Shown: piece by piece, positions 39,060-49,264 of the stretch
Layout of the letters: every line of letters begins with the position of its first letter
Numbering within the stretch: position 1 is the first letter of the stretch
Notes under the pieces: generated by a model
What the model was told of the DNA's origin: nothing
Databases searched by the model: none
Seen by the model: the letters and a program-made list of their open reading frames with translations, nothing else
Position numbers and translations under genes: made by a program
NCBI GenBank assembly: GCA_946965045.2
Contig: OX337241.1
Span: 2,413,744 to 2,477,743, forward strand
From: Epithemia pelagica
Lineage: Eukaryota; Bacillariophyta; Bacillariophyceae; Surirellales; Surirellaceae
Reading direction: 5' to 3'
Length of the DNA: 64,000 bases

Positions 39060-40220
39060 TCAACTCTTCCCGATCCCTTTGATAAGTATCATCCTTGGAG
39101 CGAAACAGTTCATGGCTGTGCTTTGAAAGAATGCCAACCATGATCGCCATCCGTTGGGCTGCTGTTCACAGAGACGACGAAAACACCACGTATTCTTGTC
39201 CATTAGTGGTAATGTTGCACAGGTAGGATTGAGCCATCCACCAATCACGGCAACTTGATTGGCAACAGTCACCATAGTGCAGCCATCGCGGTCATTTTCG
39301 AATGATGGGAGATTCCACACACGGTTGTGGTACGTATCCAAGACTTCGACGCTTCGACTGTCTATTCTTCCCGCCACCACCAGACAAGATCCCACGGCAA
39401 CCACTGTACAAGAACCTCGTGCATAAGAAAGCCTCAACTCCAAATGCGTGATCCAGGTGGGTGAGAAGGAAATGACTGTCGTCAAAGAGTCGTCTTTTCT
39501 CTCGTCTGCAAAGTCCAAATACTCCACCGAATCAAGATGGTCGTTCTCGTTCCAACCTCCAACGACAAAGATGCGGTGGCCAATGACCGCACTGGTACAG
39601 TATGATCGAGGAACAGTCATGCTTGGTCCCGCAGTGACAGTGTGATTCCTGGTATCAATAATATCCACCGACGACATACTACGGCAGTAGTAGCCACCCA
39701 CCACAACAATATATCGATTGTGAACAGTGACAGCACTATGTCCTTTTCGTTTTGTTGATAGTCGACAATTCAATGTCGTCCAATGGCTTTCATGTGTGGT
39801 GCTGCTTGTTAAGGATGATCGAAGCAAATTATTGGCATCGATTCGTTCAATACAATCCAAAGTTCCTCGACTGTATCCTCCCATCACGTAGACGCCGCCA
39901 TTGCACACAACAGCGGCATGTTCGTCACGTTTCTTGTTCATGGGTGGTCCTTCTCGCCATTGCTTGTCTGGGTCTGATAGATTCAATACAAGAACGGAAT
40001 CGAGCTCGCGTCGACCTGTCTGATATCCACCCAACACGACGACAGTTTGTCTCTCGTGGAAGCTATCGTTGTCCTTATCGGGATGATCAAGTACCACAAA
40101 AGTATGATGATTGTGCCATCCACCCTCGAGAGGAGGCCAGTTGTTTTCATTCCACTCTGGTGTCTCGTTCAACAGGACAAGGCCCGACTGCCATGCTTTT
40201 TCTTTCAGTGTCATGCTCAT
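39060..40220 (-). CDS. kelch-repeat protein
   Basis: ATG at 40220 gives 386 residues. At least six kelch units are visible by their Gly-Gly strands: VVVLGGYQTG, VYVMGGYSRG, YIVVVGGYYC, IFVVGGWNEN, CLVVAGRIDS and VAVIGGWLNP, with the usual downstream Trp/Tyr. They should form one beta-propeller, normally a protein-binding module. No BTB or F-box is seen. The N-terminus (KAWQSGLVLLNETPEW) is shared with a peptide encoded by the inverted repeats at 575-910. It is intact. Confidence 0.85.
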   Translation of the reverse strand: MSMTLKEKAWQSGLVLLNETPEWNENNWPPLEGGWHNHHTFVVLDHPDKDNDSFHERQTVVVLGGYQTGRRELDSVLVLNLSDPDKQWREGPPMNKKRDEHAAVVCNGGVYVMGGYSRGTLDCIERIDANNLLRSSLTSSTTHESHWTTLNCRLSTKRKGHSAVTVHNRYIVVVGGYYCRSMSSVDIIDTRNHTVTAGPSMTVPRSYCTSAVIGHRIFVVGGWNENDHLDSVEYLDFADERKDDSLTTVISFSPTWITHLELRLSYARGSCTVVAVGSCLVVAGRIDSRSVEVLDTYHNRVWNLPSFENDRDGCTMVTVANQVAVIGGWLNPTCATLPLMDKNTWCFRRLCEQQPNGWRSWLAFFQSTAMNCFAPRMILIKGIGKS

Positions 40221-41489
40221 GGTTCCAAAATATGAACTGCAGAATTTATGAGGATCGAGACACTGTATTGTAAGTGGTTAGTGGTTTTGCTTTACTCATG
40301 TGATTCTGATGGGTGCGGACTGGAAGCACGACTGACTTCACGAAATGGATGCACCAAAGATGGGTCGCTTTGGAATCGTGACCGTAGCCACGCAAGGAAG
40401 AAGACCACGCATCCTTCTTGGGAGTATCGTGGAAGTTTTTGGATACCGAAATAAACCTCATGGCGAGAAAGACAACCACTGATATGTATGGTTTCCATCT
40501 GTTTGTCTCTTTCCCTGTGTCACATCCTTAGGTTCTTCGTGAGCTCTCATGACAAGAGGATCTCTCTGCAAATTCTACTTGTTGAGCCTTTACTATGGAT
40601 AACCACAACTACCCTTCTTCTAGAGGGACCATCGGGATGGCGAAGTGGATTCCACGAAACAAGAATTTCAATCATTGCGGAACACTTTTCCTCGGTCTAT
40701 AAACCAAAAGTGGATACACTTCCATCATGATTGTTTTGGCCCGGTGGATCGCTCTTGTTCTTTTCTGGTTGCTGATCTGGTGGGAACTGCATACCGATCG
40801 AGCATGTGGCGCCTCCTTGGCCATCCTCACATCTCTGCAGGACAATGGCACGTTGCTTATTGCAAAGCAGGAACCAAGGCGTGTTTCCAATCACAAACAA
40901 CAACAAAAGGCAATGATGGTGGGTTCGAACCAAGTTGGCCTGGCCATCCTGGCGCTGTGGACCAACTGACGTTTTCGTTGTGACGGCCAAAAAATGACAA
41001 AATGAGTCCTTGCTGCAGTATTCTTTGGGAAGAACACGACGGGTGTCACAGAGGACCACCACGATACTGGCCTTGACGCATGAAAGGAACATGCCCGGAA
41101 GAGCAATGAAAGTTCCGCATTGTCGTTGCCATTTGTGTCCGTCTCGTTGTGGTTGTTGCTCCGGCTGCTAATTGCAATGAGCAGTGGAGTACATTGCTGT
41201 CATGATCTGCTTGACGACATTGGCAGCATTCATCACAGCAATGTCATGGACTAGAGACAAGCACGCAATAAAGGATCCAGTCCTGTCGTTGCTTCATAAC
41301 AGTTACCAAGTGGTGGACAGAGACGCTCGCAATGGCGATGACCTTGTTGGTGAGAATGACGACGACGACAGTGCGATCGAGACATGAGTATTGTTGCGCC
41401 ACTGGGAGTGTGGTTGGAGGTTCCCCAAGGAATCTACCATAAACTGCCCATGCAATGGATACATTTCATGACAATGGGAGTTTCTTGAT
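40221..41489. other. no confident gene
   Basis: Only short overlapping frames are present. One at 41184-41387 (plus) encodes a hydrophobic N-terminus and an acidic tail of 67 residues, but the start context and homology are unclear. Confidence 0.4.
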
Positions 41490-42060
41490 TCACCCTACTT
41501 GGATTATCGAGATAAAGCTCGCAATAGGTCTTGAAACATGTAAATGACGCTCACCATCCACCAAATCCACCAGACCAAAAGGGTAGCGAGCTTGTCCAGT
41601 TTTGTGAGCAAGATCCCAATCGATCCGTATCCCATCTGTCAGAATCATGCTGTCCAATGAATGTCTCCGTGCACAATGCCGGCAAGCGTTCTCAGGCACT
41701 GGGCAATTTTGAAAAAACACATTCCTGCCTTGTGTATAGTCCGTCAAATGGGGGAGAGATCCACCCATCCTTCATGTGAGTGTCCCTAGGCCAGGGCTAC
41801 AAAGCTCAGTTCCCGGCCGTCGACTACCCGATACTCTCGGAGCTCTTCGGCATCTGGAAATATAGACTTGTCACTGGCTGATACGAGCGGCCTCGCCATC
41901 ATCTCCAGCAGCCGTAAATTCCTGGTACTTCTTCAAAAGCTCATCTACATACTTCATCCGCAACTTGGTATCCTCATCTTTCTCGCAGTTGAAAGTATCC
42001 CGGAGAGTGCTTTCTTGAGAAAGTCAGCAAGAAGGACTTGGCTCGTACGGGCGGATCGGG
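41490..42060 (-). pseudogene. broken protein-kinase-like gene
   Basis: Pieces in different minus-strand frames line up as one protein: KYVDELLKKYQEFTAAGDD (near 41930), IFPDAEELREYRVVDGREL (near 41840), AGIVHGDIHWTA (near 41670, a catalytic-loop HGD motif) and ILTDGIRIDWDLAHKTGQAR (near 41620, in the place of the DFG region). Frame changes and stops lie between them. Some diatom kinase-like proteins have this HGD / DWD layout. It appears to be a relic. The right end is uncertain. Confidence 0.45.
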
Positions 42061-42480
42061 AAGGGGTTCAACCTTTTGATCATCCCTCGTTTTCATTGGA
42101 AGTTTCGGCTCTGTGGTCCTGTGTTGAGTATAGCTGGAATCTGAGTCGACGCGTCGTGTGGATCGCTCACTCTGTTCTCATGGTCTCGGTGGAAAAGATC
42201 GGAGAGTCGATGATCTCATTTCTAAAACCGCTAGAAGTTTCTTGATTTGTACTTTATAGCTGATAATCATCCATGAATTTTGCTACAACCCAGTGGTAAG
42301 TGTTGTCGTCATTGGACAACCCCAGTCTTCATCCTTGTGGAGCGCCGCCATCCCTTGGCCAATCCACATCAATCTCCGTTGATAGTGTGTTTGTGTCTCT
42401 CTCTCCTCTTTTTACTCTCTCCACGATTCTCCATTTCTCTCAATCTCTAAGAATCGTACCAAGAATCGATCATATCCATC

Positions 42481-45287
42481 ATGTCTTCGAAATGGCATCA
42501 AAAAAAGGAAAAATTGGCGCGAGAAACCTTTGAACGAGAATTGCAAAATTCCGAGGATTCCACCGTCAAGGAACTGGTGACGGATGTTGCCATGGGAGGA
42601 GGAGAACAAGAATTGTTTGAAAAGAAATTGAGCAAGGAAGAAAAAAAGGCTCGGGCCAAGGCCGCCCGAGAAGCCAAGAAACAACAAAAGAAAAAGGGTG
42701 GTGACACGACAGACCAACACGAGGACAACGCCTCGGATGCGGCCGCCGCGGCGGCGTGGAAACAAGTGCAAGCCGGAGGAACGAATGCTACATCAACTAC
42801 TACTGGCGAAGACGATGGAATTGATCACGAGACAGGCGATGCCTTGGCCGCAGCCGGCACAATTTGTACCTTTAGTCGATCGCGCAAGGGTGTCGATGCC
42901 CGATCGCGCGATGTCAATGTGCAAAATTTGACTCTCCAACACATGGGTGCCGTCTTGTTGGATGAAACGGAAATGATTCTCAATCATGGCAATCGGTATG
43001 GTTTGGTCGGTGCCAATGGATGTGGAAAATCCACCCTCCTCAAAGCGTTGGGAGCCCGAGCCATTCCCATTCCCCGATCGATTGATTTATTTTTCTTGTC
43101 GGAAGAAGTGGAACCCTCCGATACCGTATCGGCCTTGGAAGCGGTCATGTCCGTCGATGCCGAACGATTGGAATTGGAACAACAAGTTGAACGTTTGGAT
43201 CAGTTATTGTCACATTTGGCCACGCTCACGGAACCCGATGAAGAAACGGGTCAAACCCCGGAAGAACAACAAGAACAAGTCATGGATGTCTTGAATCAAA
43301 CCTATGAACGATTGGATGCCTTGGATGCCAGTACCGCGGAAGTACGAGCCACGACCATTCTCAAGGGATTGGGATTTACGCATGAAATGCAACAAAAGAA
43401 AACCGCCGACTTTAGTGGAGGATGGCGCATGCGAGTGTCCTTGGCCCGTGCTGTACGTACCCCAAACAAGGAAGAAAAAGAGGATTTTTGTCGTGTGTGT
43501 CTTCACTGAAAATGGGAGCTTACCATGTTGATTGTATCTTTCTTGTGATTGTTTGAATTCTCTCTTGCGTCGTTTTGGATACACAGTTGTTTATTCAACC
43601 CATTTGTTTGCTTCTCGATGAACCGACCAATCATTTAGGTATGTGCGATATTCTGTTTGTTGAATTCCCAGACTTGTCCGGAATCCCATCTCATATCAAA
43701 CGTCGTGGGATGCTCGTTTCTTGTCGTGTTCTCATTATCACGAACACCAACGCAAACAACAACAATCTCCCTCTCGTTGATTCCGTCCACCACAGATATG
43801 GAGGCGGTCATTTGGTTGGAGAATTACTTGCAAAGTTGGGACAAAATATTGCTCTTGGTCTCGCATTCCCAGGATTTTCTCAACAATGTCTGTACGCACA
43901 TGATTGACTTTACCAATCGCAAAAAGCTAGTCTATTACGATGGAAATTACGATCAATACGTCAAAACCAAGAGCGAAAAGGAAGAAAATCAATGGAAACA
44001 ATACAAATGGGAACAAGAACAAATCAAATCCATGAAGGAATACATTGCCCGCTTTGGTCATGGGACGGCCAAGAATGCCAAACAGGCTCAGTCCAAAGAA
44101 AAAGTCTTGGCCAAAATGATTCGGGCCGGGTTGACGGAAAAGCCCGAAGAAGAAAAGGCCATTAATTTCAAATTCACAGATCCAGGACATTTGCCGCCTC
44201 CCGTCTTGGCCTTTCACGATGTATCTTTTGGATATCCCAATTGTGAACCTCTCTATACCGGTGTCAACTTTGGCGTCGATTTGGATTCGCGCGTCGCTCT
44301 CGTTGGACCCAATGGAGCAGGAAAGGTAAGACCGACTGTGCCAAGACGGATCACTGGTATTGTGTGATGTGGGAAGCGCTCAATTTCTGGTTTCCTGTTC
44401 TGTTTGTATTTGTTCGTTGCTCTGCTTGTTCGACCTATAATCTGTCACAGACGACATTGATCAAACTCATGGCTGGTGAACTGGTTCCTACGTTGGGGGA
44501 CATTCGTCCGCATGGCCATTTGAAATTGGGTCGATTTACCCAACATTTTGTCGACGTGTTGGATTTGGACCTTTCGCCCTTGGAATTTTTTGAATCCAAA
44601 TATCCCAATGATCCCAAGGACGACTTGAGGAAATACTTGGGTCGCTTTGGGTTGTCGGGACGGATGCAGGTCCAAAAAATGTCGGAATTGTCCGATGGAC
44701 AAAAAACGCGTGTCGTCTTTGCCAAATTGGGACGCGATGTCCCTCACATTTTGTTGTTGGATGAACCGACGAATCATTTGGATATCATGGGCATTGATGC
44801 CTTGGCCAAGGCCATTAATGAATTCGAGGGTGGTATGGTACTGGTGTCGCATGATATGCGGTTAATCAGTCAAGTGGCCAAGGAAATTTGGATGTGCGAC
44901 AACAAGACCATTACCAAATACGAAGGAGACATTTTGAATTTCAAAATGGAAATGCGAAAACAATTGGGCATTGACAATGAAAGTCTTCCCGCACTCCGGG
45001 GAGATGCCAGTGTCAAGAAAAAGGAAGACGGGGCAACTAGTAGTGCGGACAACAGCAACAACAACAACAAGAACTCGACGAGCAAAAAGCCTACCAATGG
45101 CGGCACCAAAGCGTCCGTGTCCAAGACGCTAACGGCCACCAGCGCCGCACCCGTTGAATTGCCCAAACCAGCGGCACCCAAACCACCCCCACCAGCCCCG
45201 CCAAAGCAAGAATCGTCTGAGCCTCCGGCCAAAGGCAAGTACATTCCACCTCATTTGCGACGCAAAATGGCGACTCAACAACCATGA
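42481..45287 (+). CDS. ABCF: ABC-F ATPase (GCN20/ABCF1-like)
   Basis: Four exons, 42481-43452, 43587-43638, 43796-44325 and 44451-45287, join in frame to 796 residues. Exon 2 is only 52 bp and encodes the first Walker B. The N-terminal ~125 residues are charged and helical ([16 protein letters not shown]). ABC domain 1 has Walker [10 protein letters not shown] (177-185), signature [14 protein letters not shown] and [13 protein letters not shown] domain 2 has GPNGAGK-TT, split exactly by intron 3, LSDGQKTRV and [11 protein letters not shown]. There is no membrane domain, so it acts on ribosomes or translation like other ABC-F proteins. The C-terminus ends in [10 protein letters not shown], a motif otherwise known from DDX3/Ded1 helicases. 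Confidence 0.93.
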
Positions 45288-45711
45288 CAAAACAAGGCTA
45301 TTGATTGTGGAGCGGGTGGCTTGTTGCCATGAATTGTAGAATTTCATGCTGGATGTGATTTGGGTGTAGATTTGAGGTCATTGAAGTCTTTTGTTGCCAT
45401 CTGTTGCATCTGAGGAGGGAAGAGACTTCCCATAGAACCGCGAAACTCCTCTCGTAACCATACTCGAAGCTAAGGGTATCGGTGTTGAGCTGATGACAAC
45501 GATTTGAGGTGTAATACAGCGGACTAACCGCACTTGCAAAGTAGTACATGAATTGCTAAAGTTAAGAGTTCATTTCGTTCTCAAATGGTTTCAAGCACAG
45601 CTCCATGGATTCGTGGTGTGCCAAGCCGAACACAAGGGTGGCTGTCTTCGGCATTGTGTCATGACGACTGCCTTGTGCTTGTAGGTGGGTGTACACAGCA
45701 AGCAATCCCAG
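45288..45711. other. no gene seen
   Basis: This intergenic stretch lies between the ABC-F stop and the end of the convergent MIC10-like gene. No feature stands out. Confidence 0.5.
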
Positions 45712-46137
45712 TTACAGTTTCTCTGTGCGTGGTGCATGATATCGTTGATAGGTAGATCCAATGGCGGCACCAATTCCAGCCGCAACACAGGCGGCTCGAT
45801 TGCCTCGTCCCGGTCGAAACATGAGAACACCCGCCATTCCTCCGACAACCATTCCTTGGGCGGCATGCCACAATCCTGTGTGTTACCAAAGAGGAGAACA
45901 ATTCATGAGTCCGACAGCAGTATCCAAAAAAATGTTGGTTGAAACGACGGAACAGAGACAACCGCTTCTGCAACCAAAACATGGAAACGCACTCTATGGG
46001 AACGTACCGCTTTCAATCGATACTTCCACACCTTCTGGCAACTTCCACGTTGGTGTAAAGACCGGAGGACTACTGCTGGTAGTTGGCACGGACTCTGGAG
46101 CCGCAGAGGAAGACGACGGTGATTCGGGTGTACTCAT
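45712..46137 (-). CDS. MIC10: MIC10-like MICOS subunit, two exons
   Basis: Exons 46137-46008 and 45875-45712 join in frame across a 132-bp intron to 97 residues. The first exon is Ser/Pro-rich and ends in PTWKLPEGVEVSIES. The second holds two short membrane helices with Gly ladders (GMVVGGMAGVLMF and CVAAGIGAAIGSTY) separated by a basic turn (RPGRGNR). MIC10 uses two Gly-rich hairpin helices with the same basic turn to bend the inner mitochondrial membrane at cristae junctions. The N-terminus is longer than in yeast or human. Topology and Gly spacing support the call; overall identity to known members is low. Confidence 0.6.
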
Positions 46138-46514
46138 GGTGACAAAAGCTGTGGAATGATATGGGGGTGGGGAAGTTTGACGGGGAGACAAACCGACGGC
46201 TTGAGAAAAAAGGGGCAAAGAATCCCTGGCGTTGATTATTATTTTTCATTAATAATAATAATAGAAAATAATATGGTTTGGATGGGGCGTGATAGTTTTG
46301 GCCGCACATAACTTGCAGGACACAATGCTCCGCGAATGGTATCTTTCGGGTGATGGATGACATCTGGAGAGGGAATTGGAGGTACTTCATCCTTGAATCT
46401 CATATATAGAAGCCAGAAAGCTCATCGAGAGCCAGTAGAGCATTATCAACATCAAAAGAAGGGTAAGAAGGGTAACTTCAAGAAGCGTGGAGGTAGCATC
46501 TCAGAAAAGCAAGC

Positions 46515-46961
46515 ATGTCGGCTGTTTCGTTCGTTGGACGACTTTTGTTCCCCTCATGGTGCTGTTGTTGTTGTTGCCGATGCAAGAAACAAAATCAAGA
46601 GAAAGAGAACACGGAAACGGAAGACGAATCTGTGGCAACCGAAGAGTCGAATCCGACAGCCGCTGCTTCGGATGACAAACAAACAAAGGGTCATGGTGAT
46701 GACGCCTTTTACTTTTGGGAAAATTCACATCAAATGTACGTTGATGTGGTCAACTTGTCACCCAAATTGTTTCGTCATTATGCTCGTGCCGCCTATCTCA
46801 AGGGCATGCATCAGCATGCCGAAACGATTCAGGGAATACCAAATTCCATCAATGAAGAAATCATGTATATTGTCGTCAAAGAGCGGACCCCCAAGGAGCA
46901 CCTGAAACAGGCTTTGGAAACCCTCGACAAGGATCGCACCACTCCTTCCTCATCTCACTAG
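46515..46961 (+). CDS. hypothetical protein with Cys-rich N-terminus
   Basis: ATG at 46515 gives 148 residues. Residues 16-23 form a Cys cluster (WCCCCCCRCKK) that could be palmitoylated or bind metal. An acidic linker follows, then a helical region (FYFWENSHQMYVDVVNLSPKLFRHYARAAYLKGMHQ...EEIMYIVVKERTPKEHLKQAL). The folded half looks conserved, but I do not recognise it. It starts 377 bp beyond the MIC10-like start, in divergent orientation. Confidence 0.6.
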   Translation: MSAVSFVGRLLFPSWCCCCCCRCKKQNQEKENTETEDESVATEESNPTAAASDDKQTKGHGDDAFYFWENSHQMYVDVVNLSPKLFRHYARAAYLKGMHQHAETIQGIPNSINEEIMYIVVKERTPKEHLKQALETLDKDRTTPSSSH

Positions 46962-47268
46962 TCCATGTGTAAGAATGAATGCAAGAGGTAAGGGTACAGG
47001 TCGTCCTAGATACTAGAGAATCATGATCCATGTTTCTATAGTCTAGTTGGCGTCGTCCCCCTTTACTTGGAACAGATCAACCCCGTCTTATATCTGTGAC
47101 GACACAGGAACGCTCTGGTTGAATGGAGTCTGTTAAGACCAAGAGAACCCAGTAGTACGACAGTCATGACACCAAGGCCTTTTGTGGATGAGATGCCTTT
47201 TCGCATACACAGAATATTCTCGGATCCTCTCAATACTGAATGGAATACAGGTATCTAAAGGACCAAGA

Positions 47269-48436
47269 ATGTCTCTATTGCAGGTTGGAATTTTCGGGTG
47301 TAGTACGTCAGTTCCGGATTTTTATGCAAAGTGCGACGCACCAAAAACAAACATAGCCATTCTTAGGTCATTTACCGCAAGAAACCAAGTCCCACCAAGA
47401 ATGCCTCGCTATGAGATCCAAGACAAGTTTCTTCGAGTTGCCTACGGCGTCGCCGACAACAGTGGCGTCTTTTTGTCCGTATACGACAGTCGGTTAAAGT
47501 ATGATCCAAAGCAATCGCACCAGGTCAATGCCGTGACGGAGAGTTTTCAATCTGGAGAAGGCTGTTACTTGGACCTTCACACAGGACCAATAGGCTTTGA
47601 ACAGCGCGTCGACGATGACAACATGGCAACCTATCTACGCCGCTTCGGTGCATCCGAAGACCAAATCACGATGCTTCCTCTCCGCTTAATCAAGGAAAAT
47701 TATCCCTGCAATAGCTGTGGCAAAATGGCCACAAAGCGATGCCAAAGATGCGAACAAGTCTAGTATTGTTCCAAAGAATGCCAAACCGAAACTTGGCTCG
47801 TTCACAAGCTCTTTTGTGGTATCCAGATCCCAACCCCACCGCCGAAAAAGACCAAGGCGATCACGTCCTTGCTGCTCTCACAAAGCAATTCTGTGCCGAA
47901 GCTTGTGTCAATCACATTGGACGGGGACATTGTGAGTGAAGAAAGCGACGGTCCCGCACCCCCTGGGATTGTGGAGGTTCCGTGGTACGCCTCCTCCGAC
48001 AGCAATATTACCAGCAGTTTGGATCAATTCGATGATGCGAGTGAGGGCCTCAACTCTTTTGCAAGTTATGCTCGGTTGGATTTCTCCGAATACTTTCCTG
48101 ACGGCAGCCCGGCTGTTTTCTCAAGTGAGTCCTATCACGGTGTGGATCCCAATATGTCGTGTGCCTACCATATTTTCTACCGAAAAATAGCGGCAAAGAA
48201 ACCAGGATCGACCGACATCTGTGACCAAAATGGTCCATGCAGTAGCCAAATGGATCTACAAGGGTCAGGTCAAAATCAACGATAGTTCAAATTTGCCTGG
48301 CATTTGTTTTCACGGTACTCTCCTGGTGGTAAAGCGCGAAAAGAGCCGATCTAGATATCTTGATATGGCTCCGACAGACATGCTCGACGTAGCCAAACTT
48401 CTCTTTAAAGTCAATGCGGAATACGCAGGAGGATAA
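47269..48436 (+). pseudogene. MYND-finger protein gene with an in-frame stop and a frameshift
   Basis: From ATG 47269 (others lie upstream) the frame runs to a TAG at 47761-47763. That stop falls inside a MYND zinc finger: CNSCGKMATKRCQRCEQV-stop-YCSKECQTETWLVHKLFC. The same frame continues to 48285. Near 48220 the likely protein shifts frame into KWIYKGQVKINDSSN...KLLFKVNAEYAGG, ending at 48436. One substitution (CAG to TAG) and one indel would explain it. MYND fingers bind Pro-rich partners. Alternatively the stop may be read through or spliced out. Remaining codons look constrained, so the damage is young. Confidence 0.65.
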
Positions 48437-49264
48437 ATATCATTATCGACGAGATTGTCCGGAGATGTCCTCATTTATGTAATGGACCCAACCTTGGAAA
48501 TTCGAATCTATCAGTAAGTCTAGGTATTCAATCAGTCGCTGATATCAATCGTTCTTTGGTCACAATAGGTCGCGTCGTAGTTTGGTCTTGTGCGTTGGGG
48601 GCTATTCGCAAATCAAGACGGACGGCGTAAATCGCCGGGTGGGCCACATTCCGTTCACAGAACCTACTTTTTGAGTAATAGTGGTACAGTGATCTTTACA
48701 GTCTAAGCCCTGCGTTGGTACATTTGAAAGGTGGGGTCATTTGTGGCGGAATACGACATTGGATTTGATATCGTATGCCGTCTGCCCCACCATAGGATTT
48801 TTTTGGCGAGCGCACGCACACCTCATCGCTCGCCAAGTGGATCAACACGCACAATGACAAACCCAGAAAAGTAAGGTGTGTTGCTCCTCTTCATCGTTGT
48901 CGATGACCTTTTCGAAATTGGAAGGAAGATAAGCCATTGCATCCTCTGGCGTTTCGAAATAACCACGAACCCTTGCACATTTGCAAAACCATTGTTGAAG
49001 CAACGGCAAACATCGTCCTTTGAGAGCAGAGTACCGATTGCCTTTGTCATCGACGCGGTTGAGCGTCTTCCGAAAAAGAGAGATTGTTCGTGAACACCTC
49101 TCTTTATTGCTCCAGTCGCGTGATTTGGGAGTTCTTAACAACAAACAAACAAACAACAACAAACACACACAGTCTTGCAACGCCAATCAATAATTCCAGA
49201 AATCGGTGTTGTCGAATTCTCTTTTGCTAGAAACTCTCGTAGTCTTTGAATTGTGTGAGACATT
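48437..49264. other. no confident gene
   Basis: A minus-strand frame at 48842-49186 (114 codons, no ATG at its start) encodes FRKTLNRVDDKGNRYSALKG and WFCKCARVRGYFETPEDAMAYL, which looks protein-like. It may be an exon of an unrecognised gene. The rest shows nothing. Confidence 0.35.

Noticed and set aside
40900-40985. tRNA-like GGGTTCGAACC motif on either strand
   Set aside because: Spacing to any acceptor stem is too short and no anticodon arm is present.
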